This document shows, in pieces, positions 18,818 through 28,205 of a stretch of 64,000 nucleotides of DNA (positions are counted from its first letter, which is position 1; each line of letters starts with the position of its first letter). Under the pieces are notes generated by a model that ran no database searches, had not been told where the DNA came from, and was given only the letters and a program-made list of their open reading frames with translations. A program made the position numbers and the translations under genes. Source of the stretch: Sphingobacterium chungjuense (GTDB taxonomy: Bacteria; Bacteroidota; Bacteroidia; Sphingobacteriales; Sphingobacteriaceae); contig NZ_WLYS01000004.1 of assembly GCF_011316935.1 (NCBI RefSeq), positions 1 to 64,000 of the forward strand, given 5' to 3'.

Positions 18818-19477
18818 ATGAAGTTTTTTATCGACACGGCAAATCTGGAGCAGATCAAAGAAGCACAGGATTTGGGCGTATTAGATGGGGTAACCACCAA
18901 CCCGAGCCTGATGGCCAAAGAAGGTATTTCTGGACAGGAAAACATCTTGAATCACTACCGAGCAATTTGCGATATTGTAGATGGAGATGTAAGTGCAGAA
19001 GTGATCGCGACGACCTACAACGAGATGATCGAAGAAGGGGAAGCATTAGCTGCCTTGAATGCTAAAATCGTGGTCAAAGTACCGATGATCAAAGACGGTG
19101 TAAAGGCGATCAAATACTTCTCAAGTAAAGGAATCAAAACCAACTGTACGCTGGTATTTTCAGCTGGTCAAGCATTACTTGCAGCGAAGGCTGGAGCGAC
19201 GTATGTCTCACCATTTATCGGTCGTCTGGACGACATCTCGGTAGACGGTTTGGCACTGATCGAAGAGATCCGTTTGATCTATGACAACTACGCATTCGAG
19301 ACTCAAATCTTGGCTGCATCGGTACGTCACAGTGCGCACATTTTAGGCTGTGCTAAGTTGGGCGCAGACGTGATGACTGGACCTCTTTCAGCGATGCTTT
19401 CGTTGTTGAAACACCCACTTACAGATAGTGGACTTACACAGTTTTTGGCAGACTACAACAAGGCTGCTGGCAAATAA
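18818..19477 (+). CDS. fsa: Fructose-6-phosphate aldolase / transaldolase-like protein
   Basis: This 219-residue protein matches the short (about 220-residue) transaldolase subfamily that contains FSA. The start [16 protein letters not shown] and the motif [14 protein letters not shown] are characteristic. Lys87 in IVVKVPM is the Schiff-base lysine. Later conserved parts are [20 protein letters not shown] and SPFIGRLDD. The family covers both transaldolase and FSA activity, so the exact reaction is uncertain. It is flanked by its own promoter-like motif and a strong terminator. Confidence 0.92.
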   Translation: MKFFIDTANLEQIKEAQDLGVLDGVTTNPSLMAKEGISGQENILNHYRAICDIVDGDVSAEVIATTYNEMIEEGEALAALNAKIVVKVPMIKDGVKAIKYFSSKGIKTNCTLVFSAGQALLAAKAGATYVSPFIGRLDDISVDGLALIEEIRLIYDNYAFETQILAASVRHSAHILGCAKLGADVMTGPLSAMLSLLKHPLTDSGLTQFLADYNKAAGK

Positions 19478-19502
19478 TTTTGAGCCGATTTCAGGGCGCT
19501 GT

Positions 19503-19540
19503 AAAACCGTTGTCATATCCTATGGCAACGGTTTTTTTTT
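19503..19540 (+). terminator. Intrinsic terminator after fsa
   Basis: CCGTTGTCATA and TATGGCAACGG form an 11-bp stem with one G-U pair, followed by nine or more T. Confidence 0.9.
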
Positions 19541-19568
19541 GACTTTATAATCCGTACTTTTATACCGT

Positions 19569-20024
19569 ATGAAAGAAGATCAAAAAGGACTGGTAGAGGC
19601 GAACGATTTGGTGCGTTTTAAAAACTTACTTCGAGAAAATAAGTTGAAAGTGACCCAGCCAAGACTTCGTGTTTTGGAAATCATATCAGCAAAAGATAGC
19701 GCCATATCCCAGCCAGAATTAGAAAAACTGTTGGGCAAGGAAACTGACAGAGTGACGCTATACCGAATCCTGGCCAGCTTCGAAGAGAAGGGTATTTTAC
19801 ACAAAGTATTTGACTTGCATGGTACGGCAACCTACGCGACCTGCTCGCACCATTGCTCGGAACACAAACACGAAGACCAACACATTCACTTCATTTGCTC
19901 ATCTTGCAACAGCGTCATTTGTCTTGAAGAAATCTCCATTCCAAACATCCGCGTTCCAAAGAATTTCGCGCTGCAATCGGTCGCTGTAAATGCGGTCGGG
20001 CTTTGCGACAAGTGTCAGTCATAG
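19569..20024 (+). CDS. Fur-family transcriptional regulator
   Basis: This 151-residue regulator has an N-terminal winged helix (about residues 20-85, with KVTQPRLRVLEII and DRVTLYRILASFEEKGILHK). The C-terminal metal-binding dimerisation domain is rich in His and Cys: CSHHCSEHKHEDQHIHFICS. Two CxxC pairs (CSSC and CDKC) would hold the structural zinc. The extra Cys and His before the HIHF motif are notable. Whether it senses iron, zinc or peroxide cannot be decided. It may be relevant to the iron-uptake genes at 35001-39201. Confidence 0.88.
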   Translation: MKEDQKGLVEANDLVRFKNLLRENKLKVTQPRLRVLEIISAKDSAISQPELEKLLGKETDRVTLYRILASFEEKGILHKVFDLHGTATYATCSHHCSEHKHEDQHIHFICSSCNSVICLEEISIPNIRVPKNFALQSVAVNAVGLCDKCQS

Positions 20025-20448
20025 ATCAACAGTCAAACCAAATCAAACCGCTAAAAATAATACTATTTCGAGCTGATAAAAATTTAGCAAATAAAAAATA
20101 ACACACTGATATCAAACAATTTGAATACTTACATCGAATCAAAAAATTCACATAAATACTTTTAGCAAAGCCATCAAATATTGATGGCTTTTTCAATTAT
20201 TCACTCTATTCGGTCTAAAAGCACTTTTAAATCACTTTTATTTTAGCATTTAAATAAATGTAAACCTGTTAATCAGATACATAAATAAGCTAAAATAAAA
20301 TTATACTTTACGAATAGCAGAATCAGTATCACCCCTACCCCACCACCTTGTATATGCCGCAAAAAAAGAGTATCTTCGAGTATATACGAATCAGTTCACT
20401 TGCTCAAATAAACAGCAACAAAACTGTTCTCATAATTCGACACAAACG
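20025..20448. other. 424-bp AT-rich intergenic region before rnr
   Basis: It holds the terminator of the Fur-family gene (20168-20193) and presumably the rnr promoter. TATCTTCG at about 20371 is one base away from the TAnnTTTG element. I see no further gene. Confidence 0.5.
20168..20193 (+). terminator. Intrinsic terminator of the Fur-family gene
   Basis: AGCCATCA and TGATGGCT pair around a short AT loop and are followed by TTTTTC. Confidence 0.85.
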
Positions 20449-22578
20449 ATGAAGAATAAAACAGACAAAATCTACAAAGATGTTTTCGTAAAACTAATCG
20501 TAGAGATCTTTGAAAAAGGTAATAACAAACCACTCAACTATAAACAAGTAAGCGCTAAACTAAAGCTCGACGACGAAGAAGCAAAAGAAGCTATACGAGA
20601 CATTCTGTCAGACAATTCCAAAAATGGTTTATTCGTATCGCACGACCGCGGCAAGTACAAATTAAAATCAATCAAGGTTTATATTACAGGAAAAGTAGAC
20701 ATGACTGCCGACGGATCGGCCTTCATCGTTCCTGAAGATTCAGCAGATGGAGACATCTTTGTTGCCCCTCGAAAATTGCGCCAAGCGCTCCATGGAGACA
20801 TCGTAAAAGTCCACGTTTTTGAACGCAAAGGCGGACGTAAAAAAGAGGGCGAAGTAGTCGAAATTATACAACGCGCGAAGACCGATTTTACCGGCACAAT
20901 TGACATCACCGGAAGCTTTGCATTCTTCGTAGCAGACGACCGAAAAATGCACCACGACATCTTCATTCCGCTGGACAATTTGAATGGCGCGAAGAACGGC
21001 GAAAAGGTACTGGTCTCGATTTTAGAATGGCCACGAAGTGCGAAGAATCCGATCGGAATCGTGAAGAATGTTTTGGGTAAAAAAGGAGAGAATAACACCG
21101 AGATGAATGCGATCTTGGCGGACTTCGGATTCCCCCTAAACTTCCCCAATGAAGTGGAAGAAGAATCGAAAAATATCGCCACCCAAATCACCGCCGAAGA
21201 GATCTCCAAGAGACGTGATTTCAGAGCTGTCACGACCTTCACGATTGACCCCTTAGACGCCAAAGATTTTGATGATGCGATCTCCTTTGAACAACTGGAA
21301 AATGGCAACTATGAGATCGGTGTACACATCGCCGATGTGTCGCATTATGTAATCCCAGATTCACCGCTAGACAAAGAAGCATTTGATCGTGGAACATCCG
21401 TTTATTTAGTAGATCGCGTAATCCCAATGTTGCCCGAGCGCTTGTCCAACAACCTCTGCTCACTCCGACCAAAAGAAGACAAACTTTGCTTCTCCGCCGT
21501 CTTTGAATTAAACGATCAAGCGCAGATTCAAAACGAATGGTTTGGCCGCACTGTGATTCATTCCGATCGCCGCTTCACTTATGAGGAAGCGCAAGAAGTG
21601 ATCGAGAACAAATCGGGAGATTTTGCCGACGAAATTTTAAAGCTCAACGAGCTCGCATACATTCTGCGTGAAAAGAAATTCAAGAGTGGCGCGATCAGCT
21701 TCGAATCCGAAGAAGTAAAATTCCACCTTGACGAAAACGGCAAGCCAACCGGCGTATATACCAAAGTGCGTAAGGATGCACACAAGCTGATCGAAGATTT
21801 TATGCTGTTAGCGAACAGACGCGTAGCGGAATTCATCGGTAAACGCGGAAAAGGAAAAAACAAACCGACCTTTGTCTATCGCTTCCACGATGTACCGAAA
21901 CCCGACGCTTTGGCTTCCTTCTCGCAGTTCGCCTCAAGATTTGGTCATAAAATGAATACCCGCACGGATAAAGAAACCGCCAAATCGCTCAATGCGCTGA
22001 TGACGAAGATCGAAGGACAAAAAGAGCAAAACATATTGACCTCCTTAGCCGTGCGTTCCATGGCGAAGGCGATCTATACGACCAAACATACTTCGCATTA
22101 CGGATTAGCTTTCGATTATTATACGCACTTCACCTCGCCTATCCGCCGATATCCCGATGTGATGGTACATCGTTTATTACAATTCTATTTAGATGGTGGC
22201 GAGCAGGTGAATCCAGAGCATTACGAGAAATTGTGCGAGCATAGCTCGCAAATGGAAAAGAAAGCAGCAGAAGCAGAACGCGCATCCATCAAATACAAAC
22301 AAGCCGAATTCTTGCAAGATCAGATCGGCGTAGAATATACCGGATTAATCTCTGGCGTGACTGAATGGGGCATGTATGTAGAAATCGAAGAAAATAAGTG
22401 TGAAGGGATGATTCGCCTACGAGATATCAATGATGATTTCTACACATTGGATGAAAAGAATTATGCGATCATCGGCCAACGAAAGAAAAAAGTCTACCAA
22501 CTGGGCGACGAGGTGCAAATCAAAGTCAAGAAAGTAGATCTAGAGAAACGTCAAATTGATTTTACCCTAGTGAGCTAG
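20449..22578 (+). CDS. rnr: Ribonuclease R
   Basis: This 709-residue 3'-5' exoribonuclease degrades structured RNA. The order is an N-terminal winged-helix-like region (1-65), cold-shock RNA-binding domains (about 75-230), the catalytic RNB domain (about 255-580) and a C-terminal S1 domain (about 620-708, with GVTEWGMYVEIEENKCEGMI). The active-site acidic cluster is visible in TIDPLDAKDFDDAISFE. The RNB end signature HYGLAFDYYTHFTSPIRRYP is intact. The stop codon lies inside a 13-bp hairpin. Confidence 0.96.
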   Translation: MKNKTDKIYKDVFVKLIVEIFEKGNNKPLNYKQVSAKLKLDDEEAKEAIRDILSDNSKNGLFVSHDRGKYKLKSIKVYITGKVDMTADGSAFIVPEDSADGDIFVAPRKLRQALHGDIVKVHVFERKGGRKKEGEVVEIIQRAKTDFTGTIDITGSFAFFVADDRKMHHDIFIPLDNLNGAKNGEKVLVSILEWPRSAKNPIGIVKNVLGKKGENNTEMNAILADFGFPLNFPNEVEEESKNIATQITAEEISKRRDFRAVTTFTIDPLDAKDFDDAISFEQLENGNYEIGVHIADVSHYVIPDSPLDKEAFDRGTSVYLVDRVIPMLPERLSNNLCSLRPKEDKLCFSAVFELNDQAQIQNEWFGRTVIHSDRRFTYEEAQEVIENKSGDFADEILKLNELAYILREKKFKSGAISFESEEVKFHLDENGKPTGVYTKVRKDAHKLIEDFMLLANRRVAEFIGKRGKGKNKPTFVYRFHDVPKPDALASFSQFASRFGHKMNTRTDKETAKSLNALMTKIEGQKEQNILTSLAVRSMAKAIYTTKHTSHYGLAFDYYTHFTSPIRRYPDVMVHRLLQFYLDGGEQVNPEHYEKLCEHSSQMEKKAAEAERASIKYKQAEFLQDQIGVEYTGLISGVTEWGMYVEIEENKCEGMIRLRDINDDFYTLDEKNYAIIGQRKKKVYQLGDEVQIKVKKVDLEKRQIDFTLVS

Positions 22579-22587
22579 GGTAAAATC
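22558..22587 (+). other. Perfect hairpin spanning the rnr stop codon
   Basis: GATTTTACCCTAG (22558-22570) pairs completely with CTAGGGTAAAATC (22575-22587) around a TGAG loop. The rnr stop codon TAG is at 22576-22578, inside the 3' arm. No T tract follows, so it may stabilise the mRNA 3' region or act as a weak terminator rather than a classic one. Confidence 0.7.
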
Positions 22588-22613
22588 GAAAGTGCATTTA
22601 AAAAGTTAACATC

Positions 22614-22892
22614 ATGCAGGTAGAACAGGTAAATCACGACAATAAAGGTTATTTCAAAGCCACAGAAGATAACAAAGAAGCAGGGCGAATGACTTATTCT
22701 TGGGCCGGCGACAGCCGCATTATTATCGATCACACCGAAGTAAACCCCGACTTCAAGGGTAAGAACGTTGGTAAAACGATATTAATGGAGATTGTAAATT
22801 TTGCGAGAGAGAAAAACATTAAAATCTTGCCGCTTTGTCCTTTCGCCAAAAGCGTATTCGACAAGGTCGAAGAGATTCGGGATGTCTTATAG
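22614..22892 (+). CDS. Small GNAT-like N-acetyltransferase
   Basis: This 92-residue protein resembles the single-domain acetyltransferase family typified by YjdJ (Acetyltransf_CG). The acetyl-CoA loop is GKNVGKTILMEIVNFAREK, preceded by the strand RIIIDHTEVNPDFKG. The family end PFAKSVFDKVEEIRDVL is present. The cellular substrate is unknown for the family. It follows rnr by 35 bp and may be co-transcribed through the hairpin at the rnr stop. Confidence 0.85.
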   Translation: MQVEQVNHDNKGYFKATEDNKEAGRMTYSWAGDSRIIIDHTEVNPDFKGKNVGKTILMEIVNFAREKNIKILPLCPFAKSVFDKVEEIRDVL

Positions 22893-22901
22893 CCTAGCTA
22901 C

Positions 22902-23022
22902 TCGTCTTCACGAGGAGGTACGACGACCGCCGAAGGCTGCTCCGAAGGAAACTGATCTATCTTTATCTAAGTATATAAAGTTTAGATTGCCACACCTTCG
23001 TTCCTCAGGTTAGCAAAGACGT
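22902..23022. repeat. Dispersed palindrome-ended repeat, copy 1
   Basis: The element has inverted ends CGTCTT (22903-22908) and AAGACG (23016-23021). It includes GAGGAGGTACGACGACCG near its left end and TTTAGATTGCCACACCTT (22981-22998) toward its right end. That 18-mer recurs exactly at 62439-62456. The layout resembles the short non-coding palindromic repeats (CGTC...GCGAGGA...GACG) scattered through many Bacteroidota genomes. That family assignment is from memory of the motif. Confidence 0.6.
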
Positions 23023-23033
23023 GGCCATTACAG

Positions 23034-23070
23034 AAAAAAAGCGCCAGAACTGATGTTCTGGCGCTTTTTG
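23034..23070. terminator. Bidirectional terminator
   Basis: AAAAAGCGCCAGAAC and GTTCTGGCGCTTTTT pair perfectly around TGAT. It serves the lipoprotein gene on the minus strand and transcripts from the acetyltransferase side. Confidence 0.9.
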
Positions 23071-23089
23071 CAATCTATACAGAAGATTA

Positions 23090-23497
23090 TTATTGCTTAG
23101 TACCTTCAAACGTATAAAAAATATCACCCGCCTTAGTTTCTTCACCTTGACATAGAAGTGTTCTGTTTGTTACATCATATAAAAAGGTTCCTTCCGGAGA
23201 CACACCCGAAGTCTGGATGGATAGATCCATATTATTAATCACGCGGAACTCTTTAACAGGTAGATTTAATGACTTATCTGAAACCTCTGCTCTTAAGACA
23301 CCATCTGAAGATTTCGTAACGACAAGTGTTTTATCAAACATTTTATCCACACCAGCTAACTTAATTGACCCATTGTACGTACCGACAGCCGCATCAATGC
23401 TTCCACCAGTTTGAGGATTATCATCATCCTTAGAACATCCAACAAATGCAAATGTTACCAACGCCAATACAATGGCAGCTACCCACTTATTTTTCAT
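23090..23497 (-). CDS. Small putative lipoprotein
   Basis: This 135-residue protein begins with a lipoprotein signal: a hydrophobic stretch ending FAFVGCSKDDDN, with Cys at about residue 21 followed by an acidic segment typical of surface-exposed Bacteroidota lipoproteins. The mature part is predicted beta-rich (YNGSIKLAGVDKMFDKTLVV). I do not recognise a family. It resembles the lipocalin-like small lipoproteins common in this phylum, but that is a guess from length and pattern. It is transcribed away from rpsL. Confidence 0.75.
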   Translation of the reverse strand: MKNKWVAAIVLALVTFAFVGCSKDDDNPQTGGSIDAAVGTYNGSIKLAGVDKMFDKTLVVTKSSDGVLRAEVSDKSLNLPVKEFRVINNMDLSIQTSGVSPEGTFLYDVTNRTLLCQGEETKAGDIFYTFEGTKQ

Positions 23498-23809
23498 AGT
23501 TTTAAAAGTAAATTATTAATGTTTTCAATAGTTATTGTGCATTTGGCAAAATACATGCCATAGACATGCGAAATTAGCAAAATATTTCATATGATATTGC
23601 TACTAACTAGAAAACCTTAATTGATACTGGAAGCGCTAAGCCCCCCATCACTAAAATGCTGCTATTTGACAATACACCCAGAGAATAGCAAAAAATGATA
23701 AAAACACAGCAACTATTTATATCTAACTATTTAATATTCAAAAGGGAATAAGTATCTTTGCGGACTTTAAAAATTAATTTTAAACGAATTAAAAAACTAG
23801 AACAGGTAA
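23498..23809. other. Divergent intergenic region before rpsL
   Basis: This 312-bp AT-rich region separates the lipoprotein gene (-) from rpsL (+). The only clear element is the -7 motif of the str operon at 23753-23760. Confidence 0.5.
23753..23760 (+). promoter_or_regulatory. Probable str operon promoter (-7 element)
   Basis: TATCTTTG matches TAnnTTTG exactly. The start codon of rpsL is about 50 bp downstream. No TTG is seen at the usual -33 distance, where TTTAATA is found instead. Confidence 0.55.
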
Positions 23810-24223
23810 ATGCCTACTATTCAACAATTAGTTAGAAAAGGTAGAGTAGCTCTGGTTGACAAGAGTAAGTCACCAGCGTTGGACTCATGTCCACAGCGAA
23901 GAGGTGTATGTACACGTGTATATACTACTACCCCTAAAAAACCAAACTCAGCAATGCGTAAAGTTGCGCGTGTACGTCTTACAAATGGTAAAGAGGTGAA
24001 TGCCTACATTCCAGGAGAAGGCCACAACTTGCAAGAGCACTCTATCGTGTTAATCCGCGGTGGTCGTGTGAAAGATTTACCAGGTGTACGTTACCACATC
24101 ATCCGTGGTGCATTGGATACATCAGGTGTAGCCGGTCGTAACCAACGTCGTTCTAAATACGGAACAAAACGTCCTAAACCAGGACAAGCAGCAGCAGCTC
24201 CTGCTAAAGGCAAAAAGAAATAA
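23810..24223 (+). CDS. rpsL: 30S ribosomal protein S12
   Basis: S12 lies at the decoding centre and controls accuracy. The 137-residue protein shows the family core [20 protein letters not shown] and [16 protein letters not shown]. The lysines in PKKPNS and in GRVKDLPG are present, so no streptomycin-resistance change is apparent. The C-terminus has an Ala/Lys-rich tail ([12 protein letters not shown]), which accounts for the length over the usual ~124. It is the first gene of the str operon. Confidence 0.98.
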   Translation: MPTIQQLVRKGRVALVDKSKSPALDSCPQRRGVCTRVYTTTPKKPNSAMRKVARVRLTNGKEVNAYIPGEGHNLQEHSIVLIRGGRVKDLPGVRYHIIRGALDTSGVAGRNQRRSKYGTKRPKPGQAAAAPAKGKKK

Positions 24224-24229
24224 TTAAAC

Positions 24230-24234
24230 GGAGG
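24230..24234 (+). promoter_or_regulatory. Strong Shine-Dalgarno of rpsG
   Basis: GGAGG sits 8 bp before the rpsG ATG. Such a full Shine-Dalgarno is unusual in this phylum, where most genes here have none. Confidence 0.7.
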
Positions 24235-24242
24235 AAAATAAA

Positions 24243-24710
24243 ATGAGAAAGTCAAAACCAAAAAAGAGAATCATTTTACCTGATCCGAAGTTTAATGACG
24301 TTCAGGTAACGCGTTTCGTAAACAACATGATGTTCGATGGTAAAAAATCTATCGCATATTCTATCTTTTACGATGCAGTAGAATTAGTAGAGTCAAAAAC
24401 TCAAGAGAACGGTCTTGAAGCTTGGAAAAAAGCATTGAACAATGTGATGCCTGCCGTAGAGGTAAAATCGCGTCGTGTAGGTGGTGCTAACTTTCAGGTT
24501 CCTATGGAAGTTCGTCCAGATCGTAAAATCGCTTTGGGTATGAAATGGTTAATTTCTTATGCTCGCAAACGTGGTGAAAAAACTATGTTCGAAAAATTAG
24601 CAGGAGAAATCATTTCAGCTTCTAAAGGTGAAGGTGCAGCTGTGAAGAAGAAAGAAGATACGCATAAAATGGCGGAAGCTAACAAAGCGTTCTCACACTT
24701 CAGATTCTAA
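24243..24710 (+). CDS. rpsG: 30S ribosomal protein S7
   Basis: S7 nucleates assembly of the 30S head and contacts the E site. The 155-residue length is standard. Conserved parts include the N-terminal basic stretch with [17 protein letters not shown], the segment [20 protein letters not shown] and the C-terminal [11 protein letters not shown]. It lies 19 bp after rpsL and is followed by a structured 132-bp gap before fusA. In other bacteria S7 represses its own operon by binding its mRNA. Confidence 0.98.
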   Translation: MRKSKPKKRIILPDPKFNDVQVTRFVNNMMFDGKKSIAYSIFYDAVELVESKTQENGLEAWKKALNNVMPAVEVKSRRVGGANFQVPMEVRPDRKIALGMKWLISYARKRGEKTMFEKLAGEIISASKGEGAAVKKKEDTHKMAEANKAFSHFRF

Positions 24711-24740
24711 TCGTGAAAACAACCAGAATCTAATAAGGCA

Positions 24741-24783
24741 TACGCCGGCTTTGACATCCCGCAAGGGTTTGACAAAGCCGGTG
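24741..24783 (+). promoter_or_regulatory. RNA stem-loop between rpsG and fusA
   Basis: TACGCCGGCTTTG (24741-24753) pairs over 13 bp (one G-U) with CAAAGCCGGTGTA (starting at 24773). The enclosed segment contains CCC-GCAA-GGG, a small stem with a GNRA tetraloop. No T tract follows, so it is not an ordinary terminator. A role in ribosomal-protein autoregulation or mRNA processing is inferred. Confidence 0.55.
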
Positions 24784-24842
24784 TACTTATTTAAAAACAT
24801 TGAACAAAATACAGGCATTAAGCCTATCGCTTTAAAATTATT

Positions 24843-26966
24843 ATGGCAAGAGATTTAAGATTAACTAGAAATATCGGTATCGCTGCCCACATCGATGCTG
24901 GTAAGACTACAACGACAGAGCGTATCCTTTACTACTCTGGCGTAAACCACAAAATCGGTGAGGTTCACGAAGGTGCATCTACCATGGACTGGATGGAGCA
25001 AGAAGCAGAGCGTGGTATCACGATCACTTCAGCAGCTACTACAGTTTTCTGGAACTACCGCGACAAAAAATACCAAGTAAACGTAATTGATACTCCAGGA
25101 CACGTGGATTTTACCGTAGAGGTAAACCGTTCTTTGCGTGTATTAGACGGATTGGTATTCTTATTCTCCGCAGTAGACGGAGTAGAGCCACAGTCGGAGA
25201 CTAACTGGCGCTTGGCAGATAACTACAAAGTACCACGTATTGGTTTCGTAAACAAAATGGACCGTTCTGGTGCTGACTTCTTGAAAGTAGTTGGCCAAGT
25301 AAAATCAATGCTAGGTTCTGAAGCAGTTGCTTTGCAATTGCCAATCGGTGCCGAAGACACTTTCACAGGCGTTGTTGATTTGATCAATAACCGTGGTATC
25401 GTATGGAATGAGCACGATAAAGGAATGACCTTTACCGAAGTGCCTATCCCAGAAGATATGCTAGAAGAAGTAGCTGAATACCGCGAAAAATTACTAGAAG
25501 CAGTAGCTGGATATGATGAGACATTGATGGAGAAATTCTTCGAAGATCCTAATTCATTGACAGAGCGTGAAATCTTGAACGCTTTACGTGCAGCTGTATT
25601 AGATAACTCTATCGTACCGATGGTATGTGGTTCATCTTTCAAAAACAAAGGTGTACAAACTATGCTTGACTTGGTGATGGAATTATTGCCTTCGCCAATG
25701 GATTCAGAAGGTGTAAGAGGTACTCACCCTGACACTGGCGCTGAATTGTTGCGTAAACCAGACGTAAATGAGCCTTTCGCGGCTTTAGGATTTAAAATCG
25801 CGACTGACCCATTCGTAGGTCGTTTGTGTTTCATCCGTGCATACTCTGGTAAATTAGATGCTGGTTCTTACGTATTGAACACGCGTTCTGGTAACAAAGA
25901 ACGTATCTCTCGTATCTTCCAAATGCACGCTAACAAGCAAAACCCGATCCCTTTCATCGAGGCTGGTGATATCGGTGCAGTAGTTGGTTTCAAAGACATC
26001 AAAACAGGTGATACACTTTGTGAAGAGAAACACCCAATCGTATTGGAGTCGATGAACTTCCCTGAGCCAGTTATCGGTTTAGCTATCGAGCCTAAAACAC
26101 AAGCGGACATGGATCGTTTGGGTATTGGTCTTGGTAAATTAGCTGAAGAGGATCCTACATTCGTGGTAAAAACGGACGAAGATACTGGTCAAACAGTAAT
26201 TTCTGGTATGGGTGAGCTTCACTTGGAGATCTTGATCGACCGTTTGAAACGTGAGTTCAAAGTAGAAGTAAACCAAGGTGCTCCTCAAGTTTCTTACAAA
26301 GAGTCTATCAACGGTACTACTGAGCACCGTGAGGTATTCAAGAAACAATCAGGTGGTCGTGGTAAATTTGCAGACATTAAAGTGGTTATCTCTCCTGCAG
26401 ATGAAGATCACGATTTGTCTAAATCTCCACTTCAATTCGTAAATGAGATCGTTGGTGGTAAAATCCCTAAAGAATTTATCCCTTCTGTTCAGAAAGGTTT
26501 TGAAACTTCCATGACAAACGGTGTATTGGCTGGATATCCATTATCTGGTATGAAAGTTCGTTTGATTGATGGTTCATTCCACGCAGTCGATTCAGATTCA
26601 CTATCTTTCGAGTTAGCTGGTCGTCAAGCATACCGTGAGGCATTGCCAAAATGTTCTCCAGTATTGATGGAGCCAATCATGAAAATCGAGGTGTTGACTC
26701 CAGAAGAGAATATGGGTGATGTAATGGGTGACTTGAACCGTCGTCGCGGTCAGATGCAAGGTCTTGACTCTCGTAACGGTGCTCAAGTAATCAAAGCTTT
26801 GGTTCCACTTTCTGAGATGTTTGGTTACGTGACTCAATTGCGTACGATTACTTCTGGACGTGCAACTTCTACGATGGAGTTCGATCACTATGCAGAAGCG
26901 CCTCGTAACGTAATGGAAGATGTTATCGCGAAAGCAAAAGGTAAACTTAAAGGTACTGAAGATTAA
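24843..26966 (+). CDS. fusA: Elongation factor G
   Basis: EF-G is the GTPase that drives translocation on the ribosome. The 707-residue protein has the P loop [19 protein letters not shown], the switch region [20 protein letters not shown] and the NKMD motif ([12 protein letters not shown]). Domains II-V follow, including the domain IV region [11 protein letters not shown] and the end with [21 protein letters not shown]. Length and motifs are normal for a canonical EF-G. It lies between rpsG and rpsJ, with hairpins in both gaps. Confidence 0.98.
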   Translation: MARDLRLTRNIGIAAHIDAGKTTTTERILYYSGVNHKIGEVHEGASTMDWMEQEAERGITITSAATTVFWNYRDKKYQVNVIDTPGHVDFTVEVNRSLRVLDGLVFLFSAVDGVEPQSETNWRLADNYKVPRIGFVNKMDRSGADFLKVVGQVKSMLGSEAVALQLPIGAEDTFTGVVDLINNRGIVWNEHDKGMTFTEVPIPEDMLEEVAEYREKLLEAVAGYDETLMEKFFEDPNSLTEREILNALRAAVLDNSIVPMVCGSSFKNKGVQTMLDLVMELLPSPMDSEGVRGTHPDTGAELLRKPDVNEPFAALGFKIATDPFVGRLCFIRAYSGKLDAGSYVLNTRSGNKERISRIFQMHANKQNPIPFIEAGDIGAVVGFKDIKTGDTLCEEKHPIVLESMNFPEPVIGLAIEPKTQADMDRLGIGLGKLAEEDPTFVVKTDEDTGQTVISGMGELHLEILIDRLKREFKVEVNQGAPQVSYKESINGTTEHREVFKKQSGGRGKFADIKVVISPADEDHDLSKSPLQFVNEIVGGKIPKEFIPSVQKGFETSMTNGVLAGYPLSGMKVRLIDGSFHAVDSDSLSFELAGRQAYREALPKCSPVLMEPIMKIEVLTPEENMGDVMGDLNRRRGQMQGLDSRNGAQVIKALVPLSEMFGYVTQLRTITSGRATSTMEFDHYAEAPRNVMEDVIAKAKGKLKGTED

Positions 26967-26987
26967 TTCAATCCTTAACAATAAACC

Positions 26988-27026
26988 GATCGCCAGTTGT
27001 TAATAGCTCTAATTGGCGATCTTTTT
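26988..27026 (+). terminator. Hairpin with T tract between fusA and rpsJ
   Basis: GATCGCCAGTT and AATTGGCGATC form an 11-bp stem with one G-U pair, followed directly by TTTTT. It looks like an intrinsic terminator or attenuator ahead of rpsJ. Confidence 0.75.
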
Positions 27027-27047
27027 AAAACAATTAAACAATAAACA

Positions 27048-27353
27048 ATGAGCCAAAGAATCAGAATCAAATTGAAATCTTACGATTACAACTTGGTTGA
27101 CAAATCAGCTGAGAAAATCGTAAAAACAGTAAAACCTACAGGTGCAGTAGTTAGCGGACCTATTCCATTGCCTACAGAGAAAAAAATCTACACGGTTTTA
27201 CGTTCACCACACGTTAACAAAAAAGCGCGTGAGCAGTTCCAATTAAGTGCTTACAAAAGACTATTGGACATCTACTCTTCTAACTCGAAAACAGTTGACG
27301 CGTTGATGAAACTTGAATTGCCTTCAGGCGTTGAAGTAGAAATCAAAGTGTGA
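27048..27353 (+). CDS. rpsJ: 30S ribosomal protein S10
   Basis: S10 is part of the 30S head and also acts as NusE in antitermination. The 101-residue protein has the normal length and motifs: [44 protein letters not shown] and a C-terminal [10 protein letters not shown]. In most bacteria rpsJ heads the S10 operon and is followed by rplC. Here a terminator follows after about 25 bp, then an ECF sigma gene, so the rest of the cluster is elsewhere. Confidence 0.98.
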   Translation: MSQRIRIKLKSYDYNLVDKSAEKIVKTVKPTGAVVSGPIPLPTEKKIYTVLRSPHVNKKAREQFQLSAYKRLLDIYSSNSKTVDALMKLELPSGVEVEIKV

Positions 27354-27376
27354 TCGATTTTCAATCTGAAAAATTT

Positions 27377-27407
27377 AAAAGCTCTCAGTCCAACTGAGAG
27401 CTTTTTT
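27377..27407 (+). terminator. Strong terminator after rpsJ
   Basis: GCTCTCAGT and ACTGAGAGC pair perfectly around CCA and are followed by TTTTTT. It ends the ribosomal-protein transcript. Confidence 0.92.
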
Positions 27408-27475
27408 CGTATATAGGATTTTGTGCTTTGTAACAAAAATTATATATATTTATCACTACTTATTATAAACAACCT

Positions 27476-28078
27476 ATGCAGAACTCCGAACTAACCAACG
27501 AGATGCTGCTGTCCATGTTAAAAAATAGCGATCACAGCGCATTCGAGGAGATTTACCGACGCTACTGGCGATCACTATTCAGACAGCTTTATGCTAAATC
27601 CGGTGATATGGAATTAGCAGAAGAGCTCACGCAAAAAATCTTTGTTTCCCTGTGGGAAAGAAGGACAGACTTACATATTCAATTTCTTCCCTCCTACCTC
27701 GATGCAGCTGCTCGATTTAGTTTTATCAATCACCTCAAATCGGTGATCAAAGCAGAGCGATTTGTAGACGTCACCAAATCATCACATGATGAATCGCAAC
27801 AACAACACAGCAGCTATGATGCATTGGCTGCCAAGGAATTGATGTCGCAGTTGTACGATGGCTTGGAAAAACTAGCACCAAAAACAAGACAAATATTTGT
27901 GATGAGTCGCTTAGAATATCAGCCTGTAAAAAAAATTGCGCTCGCACTGCATCTCTCCGAAAAGGCAGTAGAATATCACATTACTAAATCGTTAAAGTCG
28001 CTACGCATCATACTTCGCGACTATCTCGCTATAGCCCTTCTTGCTACAAGTGTTAGCTTAACACTTATTTTTTCTTGA
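27476..28078 (+). CDS. ECF sigma-70 factor (FecI-like, Bacteroidota type)
   Basis: This 200-residue sigma factor has region 2 at about residues 20-90 (FEEIYRRYWRSLFRQLYAKSGD and ELTQKIFVSLWERR) and region 4 at about 125-178 (LEYQPVKKIALALHLSEKAVEYHITKSLK). It ends in a hydrophobic tail (LAIALLATSVSLTLIF), which could place it at the membrane near its anti-sigma. It starts a module sigma - FecR - SusC - SusD. In such loci substrate binding by the receptor frees the sigma factor to transcribe the uptake genes. Confidence 0.9.
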   Translation: MQNSELTNEMLLSMLKNSDHSAFEEIYRRYWRSLFRQLYAKSGDMELAEELTQKIFVSLWERRTDLHIQFLPSYLDAAARFSFINHLKSVIKAERFVDVTKSSHDESQQQHSSYDALAAKELMSQLYDGLEKLAPKTRQIFVMSRLEYQPVKKIALALHLSEKAVEYHITKSLKSLRIILRDYLAIALLATSVSLTLIFS

Positions 28079-28205
28079 ACAAAAGAAATAAAAAATAAAT
28101 TCAATTCTTTTTAGGGGTACGTCTTACTTGTACTACTTATAATGTAGAACGCGAAATTGAAACTCGCGTTTGCTAGCCTATACACATTATAAACTGACTT
28201 TTCTG

